Of a stretch of 64,000 nucleotides of DNA, positions 26,418-36,016 are shown one piece after another (the first letter of the stretch is position 1; the number at the start of each line of letters is the position of its first letter). A model generated the notes under the pieces. That model was not told the origin of the DNA, ran no database searches, and saw only the letters and a program-made list of their open reading frames with translations. Both the position numbers and the translations under genes were made by a program. The stretch lies in contig CAMAXX010000003.1 in NCBI GenBank assembly GCA_945862435.1, forward strand, positions 1-64,000, read 5' to 3'. Source of the DNA: Pseudorhodobacter antarcticus (lineage in GTDB: Bacteria; Pseudomonadota; Alphaproteobacteria; Rhodobacterales; Rhodobacteraceae).

Positions 26418-27548
26418 ATGCGCAATCTTATCAAAACCCATGCCGCCCTGCTGTTTGCGTCTATCGCCAGCTTTATTCTGATGGGGGCGGGCCAATCGCT
26501 GTATGGGCCGACCTTGCCGGCCTATTCGCGCGCCTTTACGTTGGAAGTGTCCACTGTTGCACTGCTGATATCGTCACATTGGATTGGCTGCGCGGTGGGG
26601 GTGGGCATGATGTTTGTCTATCCGCAAAAGATCACGCCGCGCCATGTGCTGGCTTCGATGCTGGCAGGCTCTCTGCTGCTGGCATGGGGCGCGCATTTTG
26701 GCATTATTCTGGCCGGCGGGGCGTTGTTCGGCGCGGGTTATGGGGCCGCGACCGTGGTGTTCAACCCGCGCGTCTTGGCGGCCTTTGGCCCGCGCGGGCC
26801 AGCGATGGTCAGCCTTATCAATGCCTGCTTTGGCATTGGTGCCATTGCCGCGCCACTGGTTTTTGTGGCGTTGAACAATAGCCCCGCACCCACCTTTTTA
26901 ATCTGCGCAGGGCTTGCCGCGCTGATCTGGGTGTTTGCGGCGCGCGCAGGCAGTGGCGCGGGCGAGCCTGCACCTGCCGCCACCGCCACCCCCTTTGTCC
27001 CGCATTGGCCGATCTTGATCTTTCACGGCGCGGCCATCGCGATCGAGGCAAGTCTGATCGGCCTTGGCCCCACCGCTTTGATCCGCGCAGGCGTGGACGA
27101 GGTGCGCGCGGCGGAACTGCTGTCGATCTTCTTCATTGGCTTTTTGGTGGCGCGGGTTTTGCTGACCTTTGTCGCGCATCGCTTGCCCGCACTGACGACG
27201 GCAACACTCGCGCTGCTGGGCTGCGGAATTGCATCGATTTTCAGCGCCACTGTTCTGCCCAGCGCAGGGTTTGTGGCGATGGGCTTTTGCGCGGGGCTAT
27301 TCTTTCCCAGCATGTATGTGGCGGCATCTGCCACAATGGGCGGCCATCCGCGCACCACCGTTGCGATCATCGCGGCGGGGATGGTGGGCGGCATAATCGC
27401 CCCGCTGATCCTATCGCCCGCGCTGCCCTATCTGGGGAGTTTCGGGTTTTTCTGGGTGTTCGGCGCGGTTGCGCTGGCCATGGTGGCGGCGGCGGTCTTT
27501 GGCCGCGCTATGCTACTGGGGCCAGCAACTTTCGCCCCTGCGGCGTGA
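26418..27548 (+). CDS. MFS transporter
   Basis: This inner-membrane protein of 376 residues has about twelve hydrophobic helices split by a central loop (GAGEPAPAATATPF region). The N-terminus (ASFILMGAGQSLYGPTLPAY) resembles FucP/NarK-like or small-molecule MFS carriers; substrate cannot be assigned. ATG at 26418 follows an AAAGGGA stretch. It begins 48 bases after pbpC. Its last 41 bases overlap the end of the convergent metallophosphatase gene. Confidence 0.82.
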   Translation: MRNLIKTHAALLFASIASFILMGAGQSLYGPTLPAYSRAFTLEVSTVALLISSHWIGCAVGVGMMFVYPQKITPRHVLASMLAGSLLLAWGAHFGIILAGGALFGAGYGAATVVFNPRVLAAFGPRGPAMVSLINACFGIGAIAAPLVFVALNNSPAPTFLICAGLAALIWVFAARAGSGAGEPAPAATATPFVPHWPILIFHGAAIAIEASLIGLGPTALIRAGVDEVRAAELLSIFFIGFLVARVLLTFVAHRLPALTTATLALLGCGIASIFSATVLPSAGFVAMGFCAGLFFPSMYVAASATMGGHPRTTVAIIAAGMVGGIIAPLILSPALPYLGSFGFFWVFGAVALAMVAAAVFGRAMLLGPATFAPAA

Positions 27549-28242
27549 TCTGCCAGACACCCTTGCCTTCAACCACAATGGCAGACAGCGGCCCACCATA
27601 GGCGCACGAGCTGTCTATGTTGACGCGGTTGCCGTAATGGGTGGGGGTATCAATGGCCGTATGGCCGTGCACGATTAGCGGGCCATGGTCGCGCGGATCG
27701 TCTAGAAAGTCGTGCCTGATCCAAACCAAATCATCTTCGGTCTGATCGGCAATGGCGACACCTGGCCTGATTCCCGCATGCACGAACAACGCTTCGGCGC
27801 GCAGGTAATGTGCGGGCCGCGAAGTCAGAAAATCAAGGTGCGATTGGGGAACTGCTGTGCGCGCCTCTTCCCACACAGGGGCAAGGGGGCGGTCGGCAGC
27901 GTTTTTCACGCCATAAGAGGCCAGCGTTTCCGCCCCACCCAAACGCGGATGCAAATAGGATAAATCCCGCCGCAGACCCGCATCATGATGCTGTAAACTG
28001 GATAGATATCCCGCAAACATACGGTCATGGTTGCCCTTTAGCACCACCCAATCGGCCCCGCCAGTAACGCCGGCGCGCAGATATTCGACCACGCCTGCGC
28101 TGTTCGGCCCGCGATCCACCAAATCACCAATATGCACGATTGGGGCCGCACCAGAGGCGGCCATGTCATCCGCAATCAGGCCATGCAGGTCTTGAAGCAG
28201 GCCCAAATGGCCGTGAATATCGCCGATAGCGTAGGTTTTCAT
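27508..28242 (-). CDS. Serine/threonine-type metallophosphatase
   Basis: The 244-residue cytoplasmic protein shows the calcineurin-like signature GDIHGH, GDLVDRG and GNHD, giving a two-metal phosphoesterase site. Bacterial relatives act on phosphoserine/threonine proteins or dinucleoside tetraphosphates; which applies here is open. ATG at 28242 (MKTYAIGDIHGH) is the natural start. Its 3' end overlaps the MFS gene by 41 bases on the opposite strand. Confidence 0.88.
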   Translation of the reverse strand: MKTYAIGDIHGHLGLLQDLHGLIADDMAASGAAPIVHIGDLVDRGPNSAGVVEYLRAGVTGGADWVVLKGNHDRMFAGYLSSLQHHDAGLRRDLSYLHPRLGGAETLASYGVKNAADRPLAPVWEEARTAVPQSHLDFLTSRPAHYLRAEALFVHAGIRPGVAIADQTEDDLVWIRHDFLDDPRDHGPLIVHGHTAIDTPTHYGNRVNIDSSCAYGGPLSAIVVEGKGVWQITPQGRKLLAPVA

Positions 28243-28303
28243 GTTAGTCCCAAAATGCGGGCCAAAGGCTGCCCTTGGCCCGATCTTACTAGGCCACAGA
28301 CGC

Positions 28304-29899
28304 CTAAGCCACGTCAAACTCCAACGCTTTCACTTGGCTAAACATGCCTGTCGATTCCAGCGTTTCGACTACTTTTTGATTTAGCGGATTATCCAGATAC
28401 AGAATAGCAATCGCGTCCTGCCCCACACCCGAACGTCCCAGCGTAAAGTTGGCAATATTGACGTTGTTTTTACCCATGGTCATGCCCAAAAGCCCAATGA
28501 TGCCTGGCACGTCTTCGTTGGTGGTGTACAGCATATGCGCGCCAATCTCGGCATCAATATTGATGCCTTTGATCTGAATGAAACGCGGCTTGCCATCGCT
28601 GAAACAAGTGCCTGCAACGGAACGCTCGCGCGTGTCAGTCACCATCGTCACCTTTATATAGGCATCAAAAACCCCTGTCTTTTCTTGGCGGGTGGTGGAA
28701 ATTTGAATGCCCTTATCCTTGGCAACAACAGGGGCCGAAACCAAATTTATATCTGGGTTTTGCGTTTTTAGCACGCCAGCGATGACGGCAGAGTTCAGGG
28801 CAGCAAGGTTCATGCCCGCAACCGTGCCATCATATAGAATGTTGATCGCCTTAATCGGCTCTTCCGTCATTTGGCCAATGAACGCGCCCAGATGGCTGGC
28901 AAGTTTGATCCAAGGGCCCATAATTGCGGCTTCTTCTGCCGTGACGTTCGGCATGTTCAACGCGTTTGAAACAGCGCCTGTCAGCAGGTAATCTGACATC
29001 TGCTGTGCCACTTGCAGGGCCACGTTTTCCTGCGCTTCGGTGGTTGCCGCGCCCAAATGCGGGGTGCAAACCAAGTTTGGCAAACCAAACAGCGGGTTTT
29101 CGGTGGCAGGTTCCACTTCGAACACATCCAACGCAGCGGCGGCGACATGGCCCGATTTCAACGCCTCGGCCAAGGCAGCCTCATCAATTAACCCGCCACG
29201 CGCGCAGTTGATAATGCGCACGCCCTTTTTAGTTTTTGCCAAATTTTCGGCCGAAAGGATGTTGCGGGTTTTGTCGGTTAGCGGGACGTGCAGCGTGATA
29301 AAATCGGCGCGGGCCAGCAGATCGTCTAGTTCAACCTTGGTCACGCCCAGTTGCTTGGCGCGTTCTTCCGACAAGAAGGGGTCATAAGCTATAACCTTCA
29401 TCTTCAGCCCGACGGCGCGGTCGCACACGATGCCGCCAATGTTGCCCGCGCCAATCACGCCAAGGGTTTTGTTGAACAGTTCCACCCCCAGAAAGCGCGA
29501 CTTTTCCCATTTGCCCGCATGGGTGCTGGTATTGGCCTCGGGCAACTGCCGCGCGCAGGCAAACATCATCGCAATGGCATGTTCGGCAGTGGTGATCGAA
29601 TTGCCAAACGGCGTATTCATAACTATCACGCCTTTTTTGGAAGCAGCGGGGATATCGACGTTATCTACGCCAATGCCCGCACGGCCAATAACCTTTAGGC
29701 GGGTAGCGCGCTCCAACAGCTTATCGGTGGCTTTTGTGGCGCTGCGAATGGCCAGACCATCGTATTGATCGATGATGGCGGCAAGCGCCTCTTTGTCTTT
29801 GCCAAGCTTTGGCATGTAGTCCACTTCGATCCCGCGATCGCGAAAGATTTGTACGGCGGTTTCGGAAAGTTCGTCAGATACAAGAACGCGAGGTGCCAT
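28304..29899 (-). CDS. serA: D-3-phosphoglycerate dehydrogenase
   Basis: SerA oxidises 3-phosphoglycerate to 3-phosphohydroxypyruvate, the first step of serine synthesis. The 531-residue long form has an N-terminal substrate domain, the NAD-binding GAGNIGG motif, catalytic Arg in NCARGG, Glu and His (TPHLGA), an intervening domain, and a C-terminal ACT domain starting around residue 455 that usually mediates serine feedback. It is downstream of serC on the same strand with a 49-base gap, so both likely form one operon. Confidence 0.96.
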   Translation of the reverse strand: MAPRVLVSDELSETAVQIFRDRGIEVDYMPKLGKDKEALAAIIDQYDGLAIRSATKATDKLLERATRLKVIGRAGIGVDNVDIPAASKKGVIVMNTPFGNSITTAEHAIAMMFACARQLPEANTSTHAGKWEKSRFLGVELFNKTLGVIGAGNIGGIVCDRAVGLKMKVIAYDPFLSEERAKQLGVTKVELDDLLARADFITLHVPLTDKTRNILSAENLAKTKKGVRIINCARGGLIDEAALAEALKSGHVAAAALDVFEVEPATENPLFGLPNLVCTPHLGAATTEAQENVALQVAQQMSDYLLTGAVSNALNMPNVTAEEAAIMGPWIKLASHLGAFIGQMTEEPIKAINILYDGTVAGMNLAALNSAVIAGVLKTQNPDINLVSAPVVAKDKGIQISTTRQEKTGVFDAYIKVTMVTDTRERSVAGTCFSDGKPRFIQIKGINIDAEIGAHMLYTTNEDVPGIIGLLGMTMGKNNVNIANFTLGRSGVGQDAIAILYLDNPLNQKVVETLESTGMFSQVKALEFDVA

Positions 29900-29948
29900 T
29901 TTGGCCTCCTATAAACATGGGGAAATGGCGGGGTTGGCCCCGCCGAAA

Positions 29949-31097
29949 CTATAATTGCGCGGCGATTTCCGCATGAAAGGCATAGGCCAGCCACGGCATT
30001 AGGGCTGCCACATCGGCGGTTTCCACTGTGCTGCCGCACCAAATGCGCAGGCCCGCAGGCGCATCGCGGTATGCGCCAATATCAAACGCGACGCCTGCAT
30101 TTTCCAGTCGCTTTGCCACGGCTTTGGCAAAAGCCTCGCCATCTTTGATGCCTGCATCGGTGAATTTCAGACAAACGCTGGTGGTGGATGCGATGTCAGC
30201 CGTTTCGGCCAAATTCGCAATCCAATCGCTCTGCGCGCAGAAATCCCAGATGACTTGCGCATTGGCATTTGCCCGCGCAATTAGCGCCGCTTGACCGCCA
30301 AGGGACTGTGCCCATTTCAAAGCCACAAGATAATCCTCGACCGCCAGCATGGACGGGGTATTGATCGTCTCGCCCTTAAAAATACCCTCAATCAGCTTAC
30401 CTTTGCTAGTCATGCGGAAAATCTTCGGCAAGGGCCAAGCGGGGGTATAGGATTCGAGCCGTTCCACAGCGCGGGGCGAAAGAATAATCACGCCATGCGC
30501 GCCTTCGCCGCCCAGCACTTTTTGCCAGGAAAAGGTTGTGACATCCAGCTTGTACCAAGGCAAATCCATAGCAAAGGCGGCGGAAGTGGCATCGCACAGG
30601 GTCAGGCCAGCGCGGTTTGCGGGAATATCATTGCCATTGGGCAGGCGGCACCCGCTGGTCGTGCCGTTCCATGTAAAGGCAATGTCGCGGTCGAAATCGA
30701 CCGTTTTGAAATCAACAATTTGGCCGTAAGGGGCGATTTTCACCACTGCGTCCAGTTTCAGTTGTTTGACAACATCTGTCACCCAGCCCAGCCCAAAGCT
30801 TTCCCACGCCAGCATTTCCACGCCGCGCGCGCCTAGCAGCGACCACATCGCCATCTCGAACGCGCCTGTATCAGACGCTGGCACTATGCCTATGCGGTAA
30901 TCATCAGGCACGCCCAAAACGGCGCGGGTCAAATCAATGGCTTCGGCCAGTTTTGATTTGCCAACAGATGCGCGATGGCTGCGGCCCAAGGGCGCCCCCG
31001 ACAGCATATCCAAATGGAAATTGGGGATTTTGGCACATGGGCCAGAGGAAAAGCGCGGATTAGCCGGCCGCACTGCCGGTGTGGTCATATCAGACAT
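29949..31097 (-). CDS. serC: Phosphoserine aminotransferase
   Basis: SerC transfers the amino group of glutamate to 3-phosphohydroxypyruvate using PLP. The 382-residue product starts [20 protein letters not shown], typical of the alphaproteobacterial form, and holds the [16 protein letters not shown] block with the PLP lysine. GGAAGGATACC before the ATG at 31097 is a fair ribosome site. It leads the serC-serA operon, divergent from serB, with a structured leader upstream. Confidence 0.96.
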   Translation of the reverse strand: MSDMTTPAVRPANPRFSSGPCAKIPNFHLDMLSGAPLGRSHRASVGKSKLAEAIDLTRAVLGVPDDYRIGIVPASDTGAFEMAMWSLLGARGVEMLAWESFGLGWVTDVVKQLKLDAVVKIAPYGQIVDFKTVDFDRDIAFTWNGTTSGCRLPNGNDIPANRAGLTLCDATSAAFAMDLPWYKLDVTTFSWQKVLGGEGAHGVIILSPRAVERLESYTPAWPLPKIFRMTSKGKLIEGIFKGETINTPSMLAVEDYLVALKWAQSLGGQAALIARANANAQVIWDFCAQSDWIANLAETADIASTTSVCLKFTDAGIKDGEAFAKAVAKRLENAGVAFDIGAYRDAPAGLRIWCGSTVETADVAALMPWLAYAFHAEIAAQL

Positions 31098-31161
31098 GGT
31101 ATCCTTCCAGATAAATGCCCCCCGTTGGGGAGGGGTGTCCCGTTGCCGCAGATACGGGGGC
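31098..31161 (-). promoter_or_regulatory. Possible serC leader RNA motif
   Basis: Upstream of serC the minus strand contains GCCCCCGTATC (31161-31151) and then CCCC-AAC-GGGGGGC (31130-31117). GCCCCC can pair with the second GGGGGC, while the CCCC/GGGG hairpin competes with it, and GTATC can pair with GATAC beside the start codon. Rfam describes a conserved serC leader RNA in Alphaproteobacteria; this may be one, but I cannot score the match. Confidence 0.4.
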
Positions 31162-31256
31162 TTTGCGTCTGGCACAAGTCGCAAAATCGCGTTAAAGCGC
31201 CGCAGATGGGGCAAGTTTTAGCAACCCTGTCGCCTATCGGAAACTTTGGAGCGCCT

Positions 31257-32132
31257 ATGTACATCGCCAGCCTTATCGCAAACCCAATCCGCGCCAACCT
31301 AGACCGCAGCACTGTTGAGGCGGTGCGCAATGCTTGGGGCGGCGGCGATGCCGTTTGGCTGAATGTGGGCGTGGCGGCAGAATTTGCCCTAGAAACCCTG
31401 CCGCAAAATCAATGGGATGTTTGGGCAGATTTGCAAAAACTGAGCATTGATCTGTGTATTCAAAAGGCACAAGGGCGCAAAAAGCGTCTGCTGATCGCCG
31501 ATATGGACAGCACGATGATCCACCAAGAATGTATTGACGAATTGGCCGATGAGGCAGGCTTTGGCCCGCGCGTGGCCGCCATTACCGCCCGCGCGATGAA
31601 TGGGGAACTCGATTTCGATTCCGCCCTGCGCGAGCGTGTTGCCCTGCTGCGCGGCCTGCCCGAAGCGGTTATTCAGCGGGTGATCGAAACGCGCATTACC
31701 CTGATGGAAGGCGGGCCTGTGTTGTTGGCCACCATGCGCGCGCAAGGCGCCTATTGCGCGCTGGTATCGGGGGGCTTTACCGCCTTTACGGCGGCGATTG
31801 CGGCAAAGCTTGGCTTTGATGAAAGCCGCGCCAACACGTTGCTGGTTGAAAATGGCCAACTTACGGGTCATGTCGCCAACCCAATTCTGGGGCGCGAGGC
31901 AAAGGTGCAGGCGCTGACGCAGATATCCGCCCGCCTTGGGATTAAAGCCGTTGATGCCATTGCCGTTGGCGATGGCGCAAATGATCTGGGGATGCTGGGC
32001 TTGGCGGGTGCTGGGGTCGCCCTGCACGCCAAGCCATCGGTTCAGGCCGCGTGCAGCCTGCGTATCAACCATGGCGATCTGACGGCGCTGCTTTATCTGC
32101 AAGGCTACTCTGCCGCCGAGTTTTCTGCATGA
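31257..32132 (+). CDS. serB: Phosphoserine phosphatase
   Basis: SerB completes serine synthesis by dephosphorylating phosphoserine. The 291-residue HAD-superfamily protein has an N-terminal regulatory part, the nucleophile motif DMDSTM (D82, D84), VSGGF (motif II) and GDGANDL (motif IV). GGAG precedes ATG at 31257. It is divergent from serC, so all three serine genes are adjacent. Its stop codon overlaps the start of the GNAT gene (ATGA). Confidence 0.95.
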   Translation: MYIASLIANPIRANLDRSTVEAVRNAWGGGDAVWLNVGVAAEFALETLPQNQWDVWADLQKLSIDLCIQKAQGRKKRLLIADMDSTMIHQECIDELADEAGFGPRVAAITARAMNGELDFDSALRERVALLRGLPEAVIQRVIETRITLMEGGPVLLATMRAQGAYCALVSGGFTAFTAAIAAKLGFDESRANTLLVENGQLTGHVANPILGREAKVQALTQISARLGIKAVDAIAVGDGANDLGMLGLAGAGVALHAKPSVQAACSLRINHGDLTALLYLQGYSAAEFSA

Positions 32133-32599
32133 TCATCCGCCGTGCCCTGCCGCAGGATGCCGCAGAAATGGCAGATATCTTGAACCAAATCATCGCCATC
32201 GGCAGCACCACGGCCTATCAGCATCCGTTGCAAACAGAGGAAGTCATGCTGCACAACATAACTGGCACTGGTGTTCTTTCTTCGATTGTCGCGGTGCAAG
32301 ACGGGCGGATTAACGGCTGGCAATCCGTCGAACAGTGGCAAGGTGAAGCGTATATCGGCACCTTTGTGCGGGTGGGCATTCAGACCAAAGGCATCGGCAC
32401 TGCGCTTTTCAGTCGGACTTGCGAGATGCTACGGCAGGCGGGGGTGCGCAGCATCATCGCATTAATCAGGGCAGATAACGCACCGGGCCTGCGGTACTAC
32501 GCCCGCCTTGGTTTTGTAGATTTCGCGACAGACCCCAATTTTGCCCTAGAAGCGGGACAGATCGTGGGCCGCGTTCATAGGAGGTATCATGTGGTTTGA
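32129..32599 (+). CDS. GNAT family N-acetyltransferase
   Basis: The 156-residue product has the overall form of phosphinothricin-acetyltransferase-like GNATs: MIIRRALPQDAAEMADILN at the start, an acetyl-CoA loop around VGIQTKGIGTALF, and ADNAPGLRYYARLGF near the end. The acceptor is unknown. ATG at 32129 overlaps the serB stop codon; the TauE gene begins inside its last codons, so all three are co-transcribed. Confidence 0.87.
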   Translation: MIIRRALPQDAAEMADILNQIIAIGSTTAYQHPLQTEEVMLHNITGTGVLSSIVAVQDGRINGWQSVEQWQGEAYIGTFVRVGIQTKGIGTALFSRTCEMLRQAGVRSIIALIRADNAPGLRYYARLGFVDFATDPNFALEAGQIVGRVHRRYHVV

Positions 32600-33356
32600 A
32601 GTTGTTCCCCACATCGCGCTGCTGCTGATCCTTGCGGGATTTGTCGCGGGATTTGTCGATTCCATTGCCGGCGGTGGCGGGCTGATAACCGTTCCTGCCC
32701 TATTGCTGGCAGGGGCAAACCCCATTGAAACACTGGCGACAAACAAGTTGCAGGGCAGTTTCGGGTCGGGCACGGCGATGGTCACCTATGCCCGCGCGGG
32801 CCACATCAATTTGCGCGATCAGGCAGGGATGGCGGTGATATCGGCTATTGCTGCGGCGGGCGGGGCGCTGGTTGCGCATCTTTTGCCTGCCGAAGTTTTG
32901 CGTGTGACCATGCCCGTGGTGTTGATTGCCGTTGCGGTCTATTTTGCTGTGAAGCCAGGATTGACCGATAACGACAGGCGCGCGCGCATCTCTAACGCGC
33001 TGTTTAGTGTCACATTCGTGCCAGTTATCGCGGCCTATGATGGGTTCTTTGGCCCCGGAACAGGATCGTTCTTTATGCTGGGGTTTGTATTGCTGGCAGG
33101 TTATGGGCTGCTGCGCGCGACCGCCCATACCAAAACCCTGAACTTTGCCAGCAACATCGGAAGCCTTGCTGTTTTCGCCTTTTCTGGCGCAACTTGGTGG
33201 GCGATTGGCCTGTGCATGGGGCTGGCGCAAATGGCGGGGGCCAGCCTTGGCGCGCGGCTGGCCATGCGCATTGGGGCGGGTCTAATCAAGCCTTTGCTCG
33301 TGCTCACCTCGACTGCGATGGCGGCGCGGCTACTTTGGCAAATCTGGGGCCAATAA
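32589..33356 (+). CDS. TauE/SafE family permease
   Basis: This inner-membrane protein of 255 residues has about eight hydrophobic segments and the GFVDSIAGGGGLITVPALL motif diagnostic of TauE/SafE carriers. Members export sulfite, sulfoacetate or related anions. Substrate cannot be set from sequence. Its start lies within the 3' end of the GNAT gene. Confidence 0.9.
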   Translation: MWFEVVPHIALLLILAGFVAGFVDSIAGGGGLITVPALLLAGANPIETLATNKLQGSFGSGTAMVTYARAGHINLRDQAGMAVISAIAAAGGALVAHLLPAEVLRVTMPVVLIAVAVYFAVKPGLTDNDRRARISNALFSVTFVPVIAAYDGFFGPGTGSFFMLGFVLLAGYGLLRATAHTKTLNFASNIGSLAVFAFSGATWWAIGLCMGLAQMAGASLGARLAMRIGAGLIKPLLVLTSTAMAARLLWQIWGQ

Positions 33357-33360
33357 GGTT

Positions 33361-34443
33361 CTAGGCTTGCCCCCAATCCGCCCCCTGCATTTCGCGCAAC
33401 CGCGATGCAGTGCGTTCAAATTCAAAGCTGCCCGCACCTTCGATATAAAGCCGTTCTGGCACATCGGCAGCGCTGCAAATCAGCCGCACTTTGGCCTCGT
33501 ACAAGGCGTCAATCAGCGTTACAAAACGCTTGGCCTCATTATAATTCGCGCTGGAAAGCTGTGGAATGTCGCGCAATATCAGCACCCGCACGGCCGCTGC
33601 AATGGCCAGAAAATCGGCCGGCCCAAAGGGTTGCCCGCATAAATCCCAAAACGTGGCAAAGCACACGCCGCTGGCCACGCGGGGCAAAGTCGTTTTGCGG
33701 CCATTCACCGCCAAAACTAAAGGTGCGCCTGCCGCCTGCCCCGTCAATTCATCCCAAATCTGGTTCAACTGATTGCCCACAGTGCCAGCGGGGTGAAAAT
33801 ACACTTGCACCCCCGCCAACAGATACTGGCGATAATCTTGCGGACTGCGCAGTTCGGCCACCTGCAAACGCGCGATGAGAATATCGATAAAGGGCAAAAA
33901 GAAATCGCGGCTTAGACCGTTTTTATACAAATCCTGTGGCGCGCGGTTGGATGTGGTAACAATCACAACCCCCGCGCCCAGCAGCAAATCAAACAGCCGC
34001 CCCACAAGCATCGCATCGGCAATGTCGGTGATTTGCATTTCATCAAAGGCCAGCAGCCGCAGGTGGCTTGCAATGTCGGCAGCAACAGGGGCCAGCGCAT
34101 CATCTGCGCCTGTTTTGCGCACCTCGTGCATGGCGTGGTGAATTTCCTGCATAAAAGCATGAAAATGCACGCGCCGCTTGGCAGAAATATCGGTGGCAGC
34201 AAAGAATAGATCCATGACCATAGATTTGCCGCGCCCAACCCCGCCCCACAGATACAGACCCTTGGGCGGGGTGGGCGGCTTGCGAAACAGCGCAGTCAGC
34301 CCTTTGGGTTTTTCAGTGGCCCGCGTTTCCAGCCAGTTGCGGACGGGCTCTAGTATCGCCAAAACGGCCAATTGGGCGGGGTCGGGCCGCAATTCGCCCG
34401 CCTCGGTTCTGGCGTGATAAATCTGCTCTAACGTCTGCCGCAT
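33361..34443 (-). CDS. zapE: Cell division ATPase ZapE (AFG1-like)
   Basis: ZapE is an AFG1-type AAA+-like ATPase that associates with the FtsZ ring in E. coli. The 360-residue protein has Walker A GGVGRGKS, Walker B LLAFDEMQI and a TTSNRAPQDLY segment, all family hallmarks. The start at 34443 (MRQTLEQIYHAR) gives the usual length; the frame is open to 34653, but that extension lies in the neighbouring aldehyde dehydrogenase gene's end. It is convergent with the TauE gene. Confidence 0.93.
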   Translation of the reverse strand: MRQTLEQIYHARTEAGELRPDPAQLAVLAILEPVRNWLETRATEKPKGLTALFRKPPTPPKGLYLWGGVGRGKSMVMDLFFAATDISAKRRVHFHAFMQEIHHAMHEVRKTGADDALAPVAADIASHLRLLAFDEMQITDIADAMLVGRLFDLLLGAGVVIVTTSNRAPQDLYKNGLSRDFFLPFIDILIARLQVAELRSPQDYRQYLLAGVQVYFHPAGTVGNQLNQIWDELTGQAAGAPLVLAVNGRKTTLPRVASGVCFATFWDLCGQPFGPADFLAIAAAVRVLILRDIPQLSSANYNEAKRFVTLIDALYEAKVRLICSAADVPERLYIEGAGSFEFERTASRLREMQGADWGQA

Positions 34444-34474
34444 ACCGCTGCATAACAAGTGCAGCGGCGTTGGG

Positions 34475-35983
34475 CTAGAGGCTGCGCAACGCTTCTGGCA
34501 GCAATTCGGGGGGCATGTTTTGGTAAGATACGGGCCGCAGCCAGCGGCGGATGGACAGGCTTCCGACCGATGTTGCCCCGAAATTGGTAGATGCAGGGTA
34601 AGGCCCGCCATGCACCATGGCATCGCACACCTCGACGCCGGTAGGGAAGCCATTGGCCAAAACGCGCCCCGCCTTGCGCGACAAAACTGGCATAAGGGAT
34701 TGCGCCTGCGCGGTATCGCCTGCGTCCAGATGCAAGGTGCAGGTCAGTTGGCCCTGAAGCGCATGCGCGATCTGTAGCATCTCGGCGGTATCTTTGGCGC
34801 GGATCAGCAGGGCCAAGGGGCCGAAAACTTCTTCTGCCAAATGCGCATTGGCGAGCCATTCCGCGCCCGTGACCTGATACACATATGGGCTAGCGCGGCG
34901 GCCTTCCGCTGGGCGTTCCAGAACTGGCCTGGCGCCTGCATGTGCCATGCGCGCCGCGCCAGCGCGGTAGGCGTCTGCAATACCGTCTGTGAGCATTGTT
35001 TGCGGTAAAACAGGCTCTAACGCAGCAATTAGAGACGCGATAAAGCCGTCCACCTTTGGCCCATCGACCACCACACCAACGCCTGGGTTGGTGCAAAACT
35101 GCCCTGCGCCCATCGTCAGGCTGCCAGCCCATCCCGTGGCAATAACAGCGCCGCGGGCGGCAAGCGCTTGCGTCAAAATGAACATTGGGTTCACGCTGCC
35201 CAATTCGCCAAAGAATGGTATCGGACTGGGACGCGCGGCGCATAGGTTAAACAGAGCGCGCCCGCCAGTAAGCGAGCCTGTAAAGCCAACGGCATTGATC
35301 AGCGGATGCTGCACCAGCGCCTCGCCTACATCCCGCCGCCCATCTTGGACAAGGGAAAACACACCCTTGGGCAGACCAAGTTCTTCAATAGCCGCCAGCA
35401 CCGCTTGCGCCACAATTTCCGATGTTGCGGGGTGGGCCGAATGACCCTTAACCACCACTGGGCACCCCGCCGCTAGGGCTGACGCGCTGTCGCCCCCCAT
35501 CACCGAAAACGCCAATGGAAAGTTTGACGCGCCAAACACGGCAATCGGGCCGATGGGCTGTTGGATCATCCGAATATCGGGGCGCGGCAGGGGTGCGCGG
35601 TCGGGCAAGGCGGCATCTTGGCGCAAGTCCAGAAACCCGTCTTTGTGGATATGGGCGGCAAACAGCCGAAGTTGGCCCGTGGTGCGGCCCCGTTCGCCCA
35701 CAAGACGCGCGTCAGGAAGGCCGGTTTCGGCGCTGCCATGGGCGGTAATCGCATCACCGCGCGCATCGATTTGCGCGGCGATTTCTTCCAAAAACTGGGC
35801 ACGCGCCTCGCGCGGCAGCGCGCCGTAGATGGGAAATGCGGCTTCTGCGGCGCGGGCCGCCGCATCCACATGGGCCGGCGTGCCCACGGCAAAGGAAAAG
35901 CTGTCGCCAGTGGCAGGCGATGAGGCAAATGTATCCTGCCCCGCAACCCACTGCCCCGCAATCAGGTGGTGTCCTGTCAGCAT
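34475..35983 (-). CDS. Alpha-ketoglutaric semialdehyde dehydrogenase
   Basis: The 502-residue NAD(P)-dependent aldehyde dehydrogenase has active-site C297 in GQFCTNPG and E260 in FGELGSVNP, matching the 2,5-dioxovalerate dehydrogenase group that ends non-phosphorylative pentose oxidation by making alpha-ketoglutarate. Its place at the end of a sugar operon with an arabonate-type dehydratase supports this substrate. ATG at 35983 is used; ATG at 35995 is also in frame. Closely related dehydrogenases use other semialdehydes. Confidence 0.87.
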   Translation of the reverse strand: MLTGHHLIAGQWVAGQDTFASSPATGDSFSFAVGTPAHVDAAARAAEAAFPIYGALPREARAQFLEEIAAQIDARGDAITAHGSAETGLPDARLVGERGRTTGQLRLFAAHIHKDGFLDLRQDAALPDRAPLPRPDIRMIQQPIGPIAVFGASNFPLAFSVMGGDSASALAAGCPVVVKGHSAHPATSEIVAQAVLAAIEELGLPKGVFSLVQDGRRDVGEALVQHPLINAVGFTGSLTGGRALFNLCAARPSPIPFFGELGSVNPMFILTQALAARGAVIATGWAGSLTMGAGQFCTNPGVGVVVDGPKVDGFIASLIAALEPVLPQTMLTDGIADAYRAGAARMAHAGARPVLERPAEGRRASPYVYQVTGAEWLANAHLAEEVFGPLALLIRAKDTAEMLQIAHALQGQLTCTLHLDAGDTAQAQSLMPVLSRKAGRVLANGFPTGVEVCDAMVHGGPYPASTNFGATSVGSLSIRRWLRPVSYQNMPPELLPEALRSL

Positions 35984-36016
35984 TTTATATCCCATCAAAA
36001 ATTGTGTATAACATGC

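Noticed and set aside
30975..31256. N-terminal extension of the serB frame
   Set aside because: It is antisense to serC and its leader; the ATG at 31257 has GGAG upstream and gives a family-typical length.
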